This document shows positions 16,370 to 24,949 of a DNA stretch of 64,000 bases, piece after piece. The stretch lies in the NCBI RefSeq assembly GCF_004402785.1, contig NZ_SOFP01000023.1, positions 46,721 through 110,720 of the forward strand. The letters are read 5' to 3'. The notes below the pieces were generated by a model. It did no database searches, was not told where the DNA came from, and saw only the letters and a program-made list of their open reading frames with translations. The position numbers and the translations under genes were made by a program. The DNA comes from Cryobacterium algoritolerans (GTDB lineage Bacteria; Actinomycetota; Actinomycetes; Actinomycetales; Microbacteriaceae). Each line of letters opens with the position of its first letter. Position 1 is the first letter of the stretch.

Positions 16370-18076
16370 GTGACGACGATTCTTGATAGTCGAGAAGCGA
16401 CCACTTCACAGGCCGCCCCTTCCAACCGTGGGAATGTGCTGGTGGCCCTCGTCACCACCACGGACCACAAGGTCATCGGGTACATGTACCTGGTCACCTC
16501 TTTCCTGTACTTCTGCCTCGGTGGGGTCATGGCCCTGATCATTCGAGCGCAGCTTTTCGAACCCGGCCTGCAGATTGTGCAGACCAAGGAGCAGTACAAC
16601 CAGCTCTTCACCATGCACGGCACGATCATGCTGTTGATGTTTGCGACTCCGCTGTTTTTCGGATTCGCCAACGCCCTTATCCCGTTGCAAATCGGCGCTC
16701 CCGATGTCGCGTTCCCCCGGCTGAACGCCTTCACGTACTGGCTCTATAGCTTCGGCAGCCTGATCGCGGTCGCCGGTTTCCTCACCCCGCAGGGCGCGGC
16801 GTCCTTTGGCTGGTTCGCCTACCAGCCCCTAGCCAGCACGACCTACTCGCCGGGTGTTGGTGGGAATCTGTGGATGATGGGACTGGCCTTGTCCGGCTTC
16901 GGCACCATTCTCGGTGCCGTGAACTTCATCACCACGATCATCACTATGCGTGCACCGGGCATGACTATGTTCCGGATGCCGATCTTCACTTGGAACTCGC
17001 TGGTCACCTCGATCATGATCCTGATGGCCTTTCCCGTGCTAGCTGCCGCACTGCTCGGTGCTGCCGCGGACCGCATTTTCGGTGCTCACATCTATGACCC
17101 GTCCAATGGTGGCCCCATCCTGTGGCAGCACCTGTTCTGGTTCTTCGGGCATCCTGAGGTGTACATCATTGCGCTGCCGTTTTTCGGGATCGCTTCTGAG
17201 GTGTTCCCCGCCTTTAGCCGCAAGCCGATCTTCGGTTACAAGACGCTGATTTACGCGACCATCTCCATCGGCGCCCTGTCAATAAGCGTGTGGGCACACC
17301 ACATGTACGTCACCGGCTCCGTGCTCCTGCCGTTCTTCTCCCTCATGACGATGCTCATCGCGGTGCCGACCGGGGTGAAGTTCTTCAACTGGATCGGAAC
17401 GATGTGGCGTGGTTCGATCACATTCGAAACCCCCATGCTCTGGTCCCTGGGCTTTCTTGTCACATTCCTCTTCGGCGGCTTGACCGGGATCATCATCGCC
17501 TCACCGCCGCTGGACTTCCACGTCTCCGATACCTACTTCATCGTGGCGCACTTCCACTACACCGTATTCGGCACCGTCGTCTTCGCCATGTTCAGCGGCT
17601 TCTACTTCTGGTGGCCCAAGTGGACCGGCAAGATGCTCAACGAGCGCCTCGGCAAGGTGCACTTCTGGATCCTCTTCATCGGTTTCCACACCACCTTCCT
17701 GATCCAACACTGGCTCGGCGTTGTCGGCATGCCTCGCCGGTACGCGTCATACTCACCTGAAGACGGCTTCACCTGGATGAACCAGCTCTCGACCGTTGGG
17801 TCGGTCATTCTCGCGATCTCGATGGTCCCGTTCTTCCTCAACGTGTACATCACCGCGCGCAAGGCCCCCAAGGTCACCGTCGATGACCCGTGGGGGTACG
17901 GTTCATCCCTGGAATGGGCAACGTCCTGTCCCCCACCGCGACACAACTTCAACTCGATCCCCCGGATCCGTTCCGAGCGCCCAGCCTTCGACCTGAACCA
18001 CCGTGAGGTCGGCATCACATCCGAGAGGGACGAACCTGCCGCTCCTAGGACGCCGCTGATTAGTCTGGGCGATTAA
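16370..18076 (+). CDS. ctaD: Cytochrome c oxidase subunit I (aa3-type, orphan copy)
   Basis: Heme-copper oxidase subunit I of 568 residues with twelve membrane spans. The CuB and crosslink site FGHPEVY, the [11 protein letters not shown] copper histidines, the [14 protein letters not shown]-channel lysine, the heme-ligand motif [10 protein letters not shown], and the D-channel entry [12 protein letters not shown] are all present, so it looks catalytically complete. The start is GTG 16370. It stands alone on the island: no subunit II or III, no heme synthase. It would have to pair with partners encoded elsewhere. The C-terminal 60 residues are hydrophilic and variable. A possible role is a second, less inhibitor-sensitive or stress-specific oxidase subunit, which is inference. 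Confidence 0.92.
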   Translation: MTTILDSREATTSQAAPSNRGNVLVALVTTTDHKVIGYMYLVTSFLYFCLGGVMALIIRAQLFEPGLQIVQTKEQYNQLFTMHGTIMLLMFATPLFFGFANALIPLQIGAPDVAFPRLNAFTYWLYSFGSLIAVAGFLTPQGAASFGWFAYQPLASTTYSPGVGGNLWMMGLALSGFGTILGAVNFITTIITMRAPGMTMFRMPIFTWNSLVTSIMILMAFPVLAAALLGAAADRIFGAHIYDPSNGGPILWQHLFWFFGHPEVYIIALPFFGIASEVFPAFSRKPIFGYKTLIYATISIGALSISVWAHHMYVTGSVLLPFFSLMTMLIAVPTGVKFFNWIGTMWRGSITFETPMLWSLGFLVTFLFGGLTGIIIASPPLDFHVSDTYFIVAHFHYTVFGTVVFAMFSGFYFWWPKWTGKMLNERLGKVHFWILFIGFHTTFLIQHWLGVVGMPRRYASYSPEDGFTWMNQLSTVGSVILAISMVPFFLNVYITARKAPKVTVDDPWGYGSSLEWATSCPPPRHNFNSIPRIRSERPAFDLNHREVGITSERDEPAAPRTPLISLGD

Positions 18077-18121
18077 GGCGCGCCTTCAGCTGGCGTCGGG
18101 CGGATGGTTAAGACTTGACTC

Positions 18122-19677
18122 ATGCAGGGTCGTGATGATGGTCAACATCAGCTTTTGGATGTCGAGTCGATGGCGGGGCATATGCTCCCGGCGGGTTCGG
18201 TGTTCAAATTCCTCGCCGATCATCGGCATGAGTTGTTCCCCAATGACGCGTTTGCGGACTTGTACCCGTCGGGTCGGGGACGCCCGTCCACTCCCGCGGA
18301 TGTGATCGCGTCAGTGATGGTGTTGCAGACGTTGCATAGCCTCTCGGATCGGGAAACAGCCGAGGCAGTCACGTTCGACTTCCGGTGGAAAGCGGCGTGC
18401 GGGTTCGCGTTGACGGAGGCGTCATTTCATCCGACGGTCCTGACGTACTGGCGTCGCCGCCTGGCTGCCAGCACCCGCCCGCACCGTATTTTTGAGGCGG
18501 TGACCGAGGTCATCGAGCAGTCCGGGGCGTTATCGGGCCGGAAGCGACGCACGTTGGACTCCACCATTTTGGAGGACGCTGTCGCGCGTCAGGACACCGT
18601 CACGCAACTCATCGCGCAGATCCGCCGGGTGGGGCTGGAGATCCCGGGCGCGAACGTGCTCGTCGCTGCTTTGACCGGTCATGACTATGCGAAACCAGGG
18701 AAACCAGATATCGCCTGGGATGACCGGGCCGCCCGCGACGACCTCGTCTCCACACTGGTCACCGATGCCCTGTCCTTACTGGCCAGTATTGATACGACGG
18801 TCCTGACCGAACCGCAGCAGGAAGCCCTCGCATTGCTCGCGTTGGTCGCCGGGCAGGATGTTGAGCTGGCGGATGGCTCTGGCGAAACGGAGCGGCGGTG
18901 GAAAATTGCGCGGCGGGCGCCCCGGACCGGGTCATTTCCACGGTTGATCTTGACGCCCGACACGCGCACAAGAGCCGGCAGAAGAAGGTCGACGGGTTCA
19001 AAAGCCACATCATCATCGAACCGGACACGGGCCTGGTCACCGCAGCGGTACTCACGAAAGCGGTCGGTTCGGCCAACAGTGACGCGGCCCGCGGGATGGA
19101 ACTAGTCACCAAAGACACCAGCATCGGCACCCAGAACGTCGATGTTCTCGGTGATTCGGCTTATGGCAGTGGCGAGCTCCTCGCCGCGATCACCGCCGCC
19201 GGTCACACCCCAATTATCAAGCCGCCGCCGCTGGGACGGGCGATTCCCGGCGGCTTCACCGTGGATGACTTCACCATCGACGAGACCACGAACACGGTCA
19301 CCTGCCCAGCAGGCCAGACCGGCCCGATCAGCGCTGCGGGAGGGGCAAGTTTTGGTAGTTCCTGCGCCACCTGCCCCCTCATGAAGCAGTGCACGAGGGC
19401 AACCAGCGGCAAGAAGATACTGCTCCGCGAGCATGACGCCATCCGCCGGGAGCACCGGGTCCGGGCTCAGGATCCGCTCTTCCAAGCCGATTATCGACAA
19501 CACCGGCCGATGGTTGAACGTTCCATCGCCTGGATGACACGCAAGTCCCGCCGCGTCCCTTACCGGGGCGTCGTGAAGAACAACGCGTGGTGCGTGAATC
19601 GGGCGGCTGGCATCAACCTGAAACGCCTCTTGAACCTTGGTCTCACCCGTCAGAACGGGACCTGGGCCATGGGATAA
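18122..19677 (+). pseudogene. IS1182-family transposase, frameshifted
   Basis: N-terminal half (18122 to about 18930) reads through DAFADLYPSGRGRPSTPADV and the LSDRETAEAVTFDFRWKAA segment. The frame then shifts by one base near 18900-18930 and the rest continues as DRVISTVDLDARHAHKSRQK, the catalytic VDVLGDSAYGSGELLAAI, a zinc-like CATCPLMKQC, and ERSIAWMTRKSRRVPYRG, ending at 19677. With the indel repaired it would be about 518 residues, normal for IS1182. No clear terminal inverted repeats were found. It sits 45 bases after ctaD, downstream and in the same direction. Confidence 0.85.
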
Positions 19678-20059
19678 CACCCCGGAAGACGACCACCCTG
19701 CGGCCGTGGGCCGCAGGCAGCCGTCAGACGCTGCAGGCGCCCGCCACGACGATTCACACCACCGAAACCGAGAACTGGGAGGCGACACCATGAAATACAA
19801 AAGTCAAAAATCGCTCACACGACTCGCCGGGCGCCCTTTGGGCACAATTTACGTTGGGGTCGACCGTGCCACCCCCGCTGAGTGGTGGCGTTCGTCGAAC
19901 ACCAAACGAACATCGATCGCCGCTCGCTCCAGCCGTAGGGCCTGATCGACATCGACCCACGCATGTTCCCGCTGTATCGCAGGTGAAGGGCAGGTGAAGC
20001 GCGGGTGACGCGCTTACGACGGCCGTTCGGCGGGGTGTGGCTAGAGGTCCGGGGTGTGG
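19678..20059. other. Non-coding stretch after IS1182 remnant
   Basis: No gene recognised. It includes an 18-19 bp tandem duplication (GTGTGGCTAGAGGTCC twice, 20034-20068) that runs into the 3' end of the TRIC-family gene. A short open frame at 19791 (51 codons) has no family features. Confidence 0.4.
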
Positions 20060-20803
20060 CTAGAGGTCCTTCTTACTGCCCTGGGCGCGTCCGGTCCTGC
20101 GTGCTTGGGCGCGTCTGGCCTGCCAAATCTGCGGATTTAGCCAAAGGATCGGCCGCGGAATCCGCCGGGCATCGCTCAGCGGCAATACCCAGCCGTACCG
20201 TCGGGCGAGCAGGGACAGCGCTGCCGCGCTCAAGATCGCCACTGCCGTGCCCACTGCGACCAAACCGAGCTTGCTGAACACAACCATTTCCGTGCTCGCG
20301 AGTACGGCGCTCGTGGCATAGAGCGTGTTCCCGCCGAAGATCGTTGGCACCTTGAGCAGCATGATGTCGCGCACCATGCCCCCGCCCACAGCCGTGATGA
20401 TGCCCAGCATGATCGCCGGCATCCAGCCGAGACCCCCGTCCAGAGCTTTTTGAGCTCCTACCGCCGACCAACAGCCCACCGCCAGAACGTCCACGAGCAG
20501 CAGGGCCCGGCGGGACCATCGGCCATTGAAAGCTACGAAGAACGCGATAACACCGCCGATCACCGCAAACAAAAGATAGGTCGGATCGATCAGAGCGAGA
20601 GGAGTCCCTTGCTGCAATAGAGTGTCGCGAATCATCCCACCGCCAAGGCCAGACATCACAGCGAGCACCACGAATCCGACGATGTCAAGACGGGCAGTAC
20701 GGGCGGCAACCCCACCCAAAATTGCGTTACCAAGCACTCCAGCCAAATCAACGAATGGGATGACCTCGCTCAACGCTGCAGTTTCAATTGTCACTGTCCC
20801 CAT
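20060..20803 (-). CDS. TRIC-family (UPF0126) cation channel protein
   Basis: Membrane protein of 247 residues with two repeated halves of about three spans each. Each half ends in the glycine-rich signature GGG-M-x-RD (GGGMIRDTLL near residue 54 and GGGMVRDIML near 141). Bacterial members form trimers and conduct monovalent cations. Sometimes called glycine transporter-like from older annotation. The C-terminus is basic (QARRAQARRTGRAQGSKKDL). It lies between transposase remnants, so may have been carried in as cargo. Confidence 0.9.
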   Translation of the reverse strand: MGTVTIETAALSEVIPFVDLAGVLGNAILGGVAARTARLDIVGFVVLAVMSGLGGGMIRDTLLQQGTPLALIDPTYLLFAVIGGVIAFFVAFNGRWSRRALLLVDVLAVGCWSAVGAQKALDGGLGWMPAIMLGIITAVGGGMVRDIMLLKVPTIFGGNTLYATSAVLASTEMVVFSKLGLVAVGTAVAILSAAALSLLARRYGWVLPLSDARRIPRPILWLNPQIWQARRAQARRTGRAQGSKKDL

Positions 20804-20918
20804 TGTTGTCTACATTGGGCATCGCCGCCTGACAGGGCAGGTCGAGGACGGTGGTAGCGCCGGCGTTCACGTCCCGCTGAGTGGAGTTTCTCGACACGGT
20901 GCAGGTCAGTGTTTCTGG

Positions 20919-21700
20919 TTATGCAGCAGTGAGCTCGGGAACGGTAATCACCCCCGTGAGCGCGCTGGCGTCGTCGTTGTTGAGGGCGTCGTTGAGGGTG
21001 CCCAGTTGGCGCATAGGGCCCTCGGAGAGGTTGCGGCGGGTCGATGCCTCCCACTCGTCGTGTTGCTCGACGAGGACGGCGCCGGCGAGACGGAGCAGGG
21101 CCGCGGGGTTGGGGAACACGCCCACGACGTGGGTTCGACGCTTGATTTCCTTATTTACTCTTCGATGGAGTTCGTGGACCAGATCTGGCGCCAGTGTTTG
21201 GGTGGGGACATCTGAACGCGAGCAGGTCTTCGCGGGCGTCTCGGAGCATTTGGGCGACTTTGGGGTGGGAGCGTTCGAGCATGCGGGTGACTTCATCGAA
21301 CTGGGCTTGGACGTGCTTCGCGTCCGGTTGGGCGAAGATGGTGCGGAGCACGCAGGCGAGCATTTCCTGACTCGCGCGCGGCACGATGGAGAGCACGTTA
21401 CGCATCTGGTGCACCCGGCAGCGCTGCCAGCTCGCGCCGTGGAACACGGTGCCGAGCGGCAACACCGATCGCGACGACCATGGCCTGGGAGATGACGCGG
21501 TGGTTCACGCGGGCTTTGCAGTATGTGGCATCGAGGAACACATACGGGTAGCCGGTCTCGCCGAAGTCCCGGTCGCGGAACGCGGCCACTTCCCCCTCCA
21601 GATCCGCGCAAATCCGTGACACTTCCGACTTCGAGATGCCAGTATCGGCGCCGAGGGCCTTGACTTGGATCTCGACTTTCCGGGTCGAGACACCGCGACA
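20919..21700 (-). pseudogene. IS256-family transposase remnant, middle and C-terminal part
   Basis: Shares its first part (21204-21695) with the remnant at 12965, including the same internal deletion. Unlike that copy it retains the C-terminus: HWRQIWSTNSIE, then after another frameshift VNKEIKRRTHVVGVFPNPAA and LAGAVLVEQHDEWE, to a stop at 20919. The N-terminal 100 residues are missing and are replaced by the truncated HEPN gene. At least three frame breaks; not functional. Confidence 0.84.
21204..21695. repeat. 492-bp direct repeat (copy B) within IS256 remnant
   Basis: Same orientation as copy A at 12965-13456 and near-identical. The junctions (GGGGACATCTGAACG on one side, GTCGAGACACCG on the other) are sharp. 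Confidence 0.9.
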
Positions 21701-21768
21701 CGGGTGAGGCGACCCTGCTGGATGAGCTGGTCGATCTGAGCGCGCCCTTGTTCCCAACGGTTGATCAC
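21696..21768 (-). pseudogene. Truncated HEPN-domain protein (first 24 codons)
   Basis: A GTG start inside GTGA overlaps the stop of the nucleotidyltransferase gene. The reading frame M-I-N-R-W-E-Q-G-R-A-Q-I-D-Q-L-I then matches the N-terminus of HEPN proteins that follow such nucleotidyltransferases. At 21695 the sequence changes abruptly into IS256 DNA, so the HEPN domain and its catalytic R-x4-6-H motif are gone. Confidence 0.55.
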
Positions 21769-22394
21769 GAGCGCGTCTCCGGGAGATCGACGTGCACGAG
21801 CGGGCGCTCGGTGAGCGTGCTGAGGAACGGATCAGTCGAGGCGGCCTCCCAGTCAGCTGCGCTCACGATGCGTGGATTGACTTTGCGGCGGAGGGGCATG
21901 CCTGCGGCGCGAACAGCGTCGTTGACCTCATCCCGGGGCAGGTTGCCCACGATGAGCAGGTGGATGTCGCCGGGTGCGTCGCCGGTCTCCCTCTGCCTGC
22001 GAGCGGCCCAGGACCCGCAGATGTAGGCGTCGTCGATTCCATCGATTCCGGCCAAGTGCTGGGGGATGACGACGGAGGGGCCGTAGGTGAGAGTGAGCAA
22101 CTCGGCCAACGGGCGGAACGCGGGCGTATCGCTGCGAGCTTGCACCTCGACGGCCTGGCCCCGTTTCTCGCTGCTCGCGAGGCCCATCTCCACGATGCGG
22201 GTCACTTCACGGTGCGCACTGGCATAGGGCGCATTCGCCGCCCGAGCCAGCTCGGAGATCGTGAACGACTCGCCGGGGTTCAGGTGCAGCCGGGCCAGGA
22301 TCTCACCCTGTGCGTTCGAGCGAAAGAGCGCCGCGAGGGCCGGCGCTTGCCTCTTCACATACGCAATCAGACTATCGCGTATGTGAATAGGCAA
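21765..22394 (-). CDS. Winged-helix/nucleotidyltransferase fusion (MNT-like, orphan)
   Basis: 209 residues. The N-terminal half is a winged helix (GEILARLHLNPGESFTISEL, then ANAPYASAHREVTRIVEMGL). The C-terminal half is a minimal nucleotidyltransferase with ICGSWAARRQRE and GDIHLLIVG, where the usual D-x-D is D-x-H. Such genes usually precede a HEPN protein, and the pair can act as a toxin-antitoxin system in which the MNT modifies the HEPN RNase. Here the HEPN gene is cut after 24 codons, so this is an orphan. It may persist as a DNA-binding regulator. Confidence 0.72.
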   Translation of the reverse strand: MPIHIRDSLIAYVKRQAPALAALFRSNAQGEILARLHLNPGESFTISELARAANAPYASAHREVTRIVEMGLASSEKRGQAVEVQARSDTPAFRPLAELLTLTYGPSVVIPQHLAGIDGIDDAYICGSWAARRQRETGDAPGDIHLLIVGNLPRDEVNDAVRAAGMPLRRKVNPRIVSAADWEAASTDPFLSTLTERPLVHVDLPETRS

Positions 22395-22527
22395 GGGGTC
22401 GAATGTTACTCATGACAAGCTCGGGATCGTGATTCTCCAGCCTACGGCGTTGCGTGCACGGGCTGGGGAAACGACCGAATCTACAATCTTGCCCGGCTCA
22501 GAAACAGGCTTGGACCGGGCATTTATC

Positions 22528-22603
22528 TGGAGCCGCCTATCAGAATCGAACTGATGACCTTCTCATTACGAGTGAGACGCTCTACCGACTGAGCTAAGGC
22601 GGC
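22528..22603 (-). tRNA. tRNA-Thr(CGT)
   Basis: On the minus strand the 76-nt gene starts GCCGCCTTAGCTCAG and ends GGCGGCTCCA with CCA encoded. The anticodon stem TCTCA/TGAGA encloses CTCGTAA, giving anticodon CGT, and the T arm carries GTTCGATTC. All four stems pair. It is the integration target of the neighbouring island: its last 48 bases recur at 12192-12239. Confidence 0.95.
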
Positions 22604-22655
22604 GTGACGCACGATTCCTCCCTCACGGAAGGGCACGGTGGCACAGCAATAAAGC

Positions 22656-23294
22656 CTAGCTGGTCCGAAGGGTCATCTCGTACAGTTCCGCGAATGACTC
22701 GGTGACCTGGTCGGCCAGGGGCCGGGCAGCGTCGCCCTCGGCCCAGCACCGCCACGCGTGGCGCACGGCCGCGACGGCCACGAGCGTGAACAGCAGGGCG
22801 CGCTGGTGCAGCCGCACCGGGTCGGCGGCGAGGTCGGGCCGGTCGGCGGCAAACCGCTCAGTGATGATCTCCTGCAGCCGGGCCTCGAAGTTGCGCAGGG
22901 TCGCCATCCGCAGGCCGAAAAGGTAGGGGTTTTCCTTCATCACGGTGCGGCGCAACTGGTGGATCTCCCGGTCGCCCTCGGTGTTCTTCAGACTCGAAGA
23001 GAGCAGTTCGGCCAGCTGGGCGAGGATGTCCCCTGACGGTCCGCCGTGCACGAACGCGTCGATATCGTCTTCGGAGGCCAGGTCCAGTTCGTCGCCGACC
23101 ATGGCGGCATCCTTGGAGGAGAAGTAGTTGAAGAACGTGCGCGGGGACACGTCGGCGGCCCGGCTGATGTCCTCCACGGTCACCTTGTCGATTCCGCGCT
23201 CGCAGGAGAGGATGAGCACCGCTCGCTGGATGGCCCGCCTGGTGGCCAACCGCTTACGCTCGCGCAGGCCCGGCCCTTCGTATTCTGCCAACAT
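22656..23294 (-). CDS. TetR-family transcriptional regulator
   Basis: 212 residues. The N-terminal helix-turn-helix is typical: RERKRLATRRAIQRAVLILS, IDKVTVEDISRAADVSPRTF, FNYFSSKDAA. The C-terminal ligand domain has no recognised effector. The start is uncertain: ATG 23294 is immediately preceded by GGAGG with almost no spacing, though the protein start fits the family. It is transcribed toward tRNA-Thr. It follows the secreted peptidase gene by 72 bases on the same strand and might regulate it or a gene outside the immediate area. Confidence 0.82.
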   Translation of the reverse strand: MLAEYEGPGLRERKRLATRRAIQRAVLILSCERGIDKVTVEDISRAADVSPRTFFNYFSSKDAAMVGDELDLASEDDIDAFVHGGPSGDILAQLAELLSSSLKNTEGDREIHQLRRTVMKENPYLFGLRMATLRNFEARLQEIITERFAADRPDLAADPVRLHQRALLFTLVAVAAVRHAWRCWAEGDAARPLADQVTESFAELYEMTLRTS

Positions 23295-23365
23295 CCTCCA
23301 ATTCTTACACAGTGCGCAATTCTGCACCCCGGAGTCCGCGGATGGGCGATTCTCCTGCCCGGAGG

Positions 23366-24946
23366 TCAGCACCGAGGGTCGGCCGCAGGCACGGTGCCCC
23401 TCAGCAGGTAGCCGTCCACCGCGTCGTTGACGCAGGCGTTGGACTTGTTGTAGGCGGTGTGGCCCTCGCCCGTGTACGTGACGAGGTGGCCGCTGTCGAG
23501 CTGGCTGGCCAGGTTCTTCGCCCACACGTAGGGAGTGGCCGGGTCGTTAGTCGTGCCGACGACGAGGATCGGTGCGGCACCCTTGGCGTGGATCTTCGCT
23601 CGCTGACCGGTGAACTTGTGCGGCCAGTTGGCGCAGCCGATGTCCCCGAACGCCATGTACTTGCCGATGACGGGCGCGGCGGCTTCGATCTGGGCCGCCT
23701 GGGCGCGCATCGCGGCGGGGTCGTCGTTGTAGCTGTAGTCGACACAGTTGATGGCCATGAAGGCCTCGGTGGAGTTGTCACGGTAGCTGCCGTCCTTGCC
23801 CCGGCCGTTGTAGCCGTCCGCGAATTGGAAGGCCGCGGCGGCGTCGCCGCGCAGCACGGTCGTGAACATCTCGCTCAGGTTGGGCCACGCCTCGGCCTGG
23901 TAGAGCGGGTAGATGATCGCGGTGAGCAACGTGTTGGCGCCGAGTTTTCTGCCGTCGGCGGCCGTGATCGGGCTCGCGTCCACCGAGGCGAGCAGCGCTC
24001 CAATGGTGGACATGGCGTCGTCGACGGTGCCGCTGAACGGGCACTTCGCACCATCGAGGCAGCCGGCGAGGTAGGCGCGCAACGCATTCTCGAAGCCCGT
24101 CGCCTGCACCCGGGTCACGTCGGCGTTGCTGGTGGACGGGTCGAGCGCGCCATCGAGGGCGAGCCGGCCGACCTTGCCGGGGTAGAGGTCGGCATAGCTG
24201 GCGCCGAGGAAGGTGCCGTAGGAGTAGCCCAGGTAGTTGAGCTTCTTGTCGCCGAGGGCGGCGCGCAACAGGTCGAGGTCGCGGGCGGCGCTCACGGTGT
24301 CGACGTGCCCGAGGAGCGCCCCGGTGTTCTTCTCGCAGGCTGCGCCGAAGTCGGCGGAGGCGGTCTCCAGCTCCCGGATCCAGGCATCCGTTCCCCGCGG
24401 CGCCGTGGTCAGACCGTAGAGGTACTCGTCCATCTGGGCGGGCTGGTAGCACTTCACCGCCGAGGACCGGCCGACCCCGCGCGGGTCGAAGCCCACAATG
24501 TCGAACCCTGCCTGCAGCTTCGCATCCGTGGCATAGTCGAGCGAATCCTTCACGAAGTCATAGCCGGAACCGCCGGGGCCGCCGGGATTGACCAGCAGCG
24601 AACCGACCCGGCTGCCGGAGGCAGGGTGACGCACCAGGGCGAGGTCAACGGTGCCCGCGGCCGGCTCAGTCCAGTCCAGGGGCGCAGACGCAGTGGTGCA
24701 CTGCAGCCCGGAGCCGCAGTCCTTCCACTTGAGCACCTGGCTGTAGAACGGTTTCAGGCCTGCGCTGACCTTCTCCGTGGTCGGCGACGACGTCGACCGG
24801 GCCTGCTGCGGAAGGAACAACGGCACGCAGGCGCTGAGCCCCATCGCGAGTGCGAGCGCGGACGCAATGGTCGCCACCAGCACTGGGAGGGTGCGCGTGC
24901 GGGTTCGTCTGGTCAACGGGTTCCTCTTCCTTGAAGGGTGCTGCAC
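23366..24946 (-). CDS. Secreted alpha/beta hydrolase lipoprotein, tripeptidyl-aminopeptidase-like
   Basis: Extracellular lipoprotein of 526 residues with lipobox LSAC (Cys40). The S33-type fold shows the oxyanion segment NPGGPGGSG, FDPRGVGRSS, the nucleophile GYSYGTFLG, a late Asp in TTNDPATPY and His in GEGHTAY. The C-terminal TAP-like domain is present and the protein ends in CVNDAVDGYLL. Relatives cleave N-terminal tri- or dipeptides from extracellular proteins. The start lies three bases after the holB stop, so it may ride on the topA-tmk-holB transcript. Confidence 0.88.
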   Translation of the reverse strand: MQHPSRKRNPLTRRTRTRTLPVLVATIASALALAMGLSACVPLFLPQQARSTSSPTTEKVSAGLKPFYSQVLKWKDCGSGLQCTTASAPLDWTEPAAGTVDLALVRHPASGSRVGSLLVNPGGPGGSGYDFVKDSLDYATDAKLQAGFDIVGFDPRGVGRSSAVKCYQPAQMDEYLYGLTTAPRGTDAWIRELETASADFGAACEKNTGALLGHVDTVSAARDLDLLRAALGDKKLNYLGYSYGTFLGASYADLYPGKVGRLALDGALDPSTSNADVTRVQATGFENALRAYLAGCLDGAKCPFSGTVDDAMSTIGALLASVDASPITAADGRKLGANTLLTAIIYPLYQAEAWPNLSEMFTTVLRGDAAAAFQFADGYNGRGKDGSYRDNSTEAFMAINCVDYSYNDDPAAMRAQAAQIEAAAPVIGKYMAFGDIGCANWPHKFTGQRAKIHAKGAAPILVVGTTNDPATPYVWAKNLASQLDSGHLVTYTGEGHTAYNKSNACVNDAVDGYLLRGTVPAADPRC

Positions 24947-24949
24947 CGG

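Larger units (their letters stand above)
12240..22575 (-). mobile_element. Integrated genomic island at tRNA-Thr, integrase lost
   Basis: A 10,336-bp segment bounded by the 48-bp direct repeats 12192-12239 and 22528-22575. Cargo: ISL3, IS256 and IS1182 transposase remnants, a CmtR-like remnant, a zinc-ribbon gene, an ArsR operon with two paralogues of unknown family, a membrane protein, ctaD, a TRIC-family channel, and a nucleotidyltransferase with a truncated HEPN partner. No tyrosine or serine recombinase was found in either strand, so the island is probably no longer able to excise by itself. The boundaries are seen in the sequence; the integrative origin is an inference. Confidence 0.78.

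Noticed and set aside
19791..19946. 51-codon frame beginning MKYKSQKSLTR
   Set aside because: No RBS of quality, no recognisable family, and it lies in transposon-flanking DNA.
20034..20068. Duplicated GTGTGGCTAGAGGTCC as a possible att or regulatory site
   Set aside because: Only two adjacent copies, one of which overlaps the stop of the TRIC-family gene; simple slippage explains it.
23312..24934. 540-codon open frame opposite the secreted peptidase
   Set aside because: Antisense to a gene with signal peptide, lipobox and catalytic triad; no motifs of its own.
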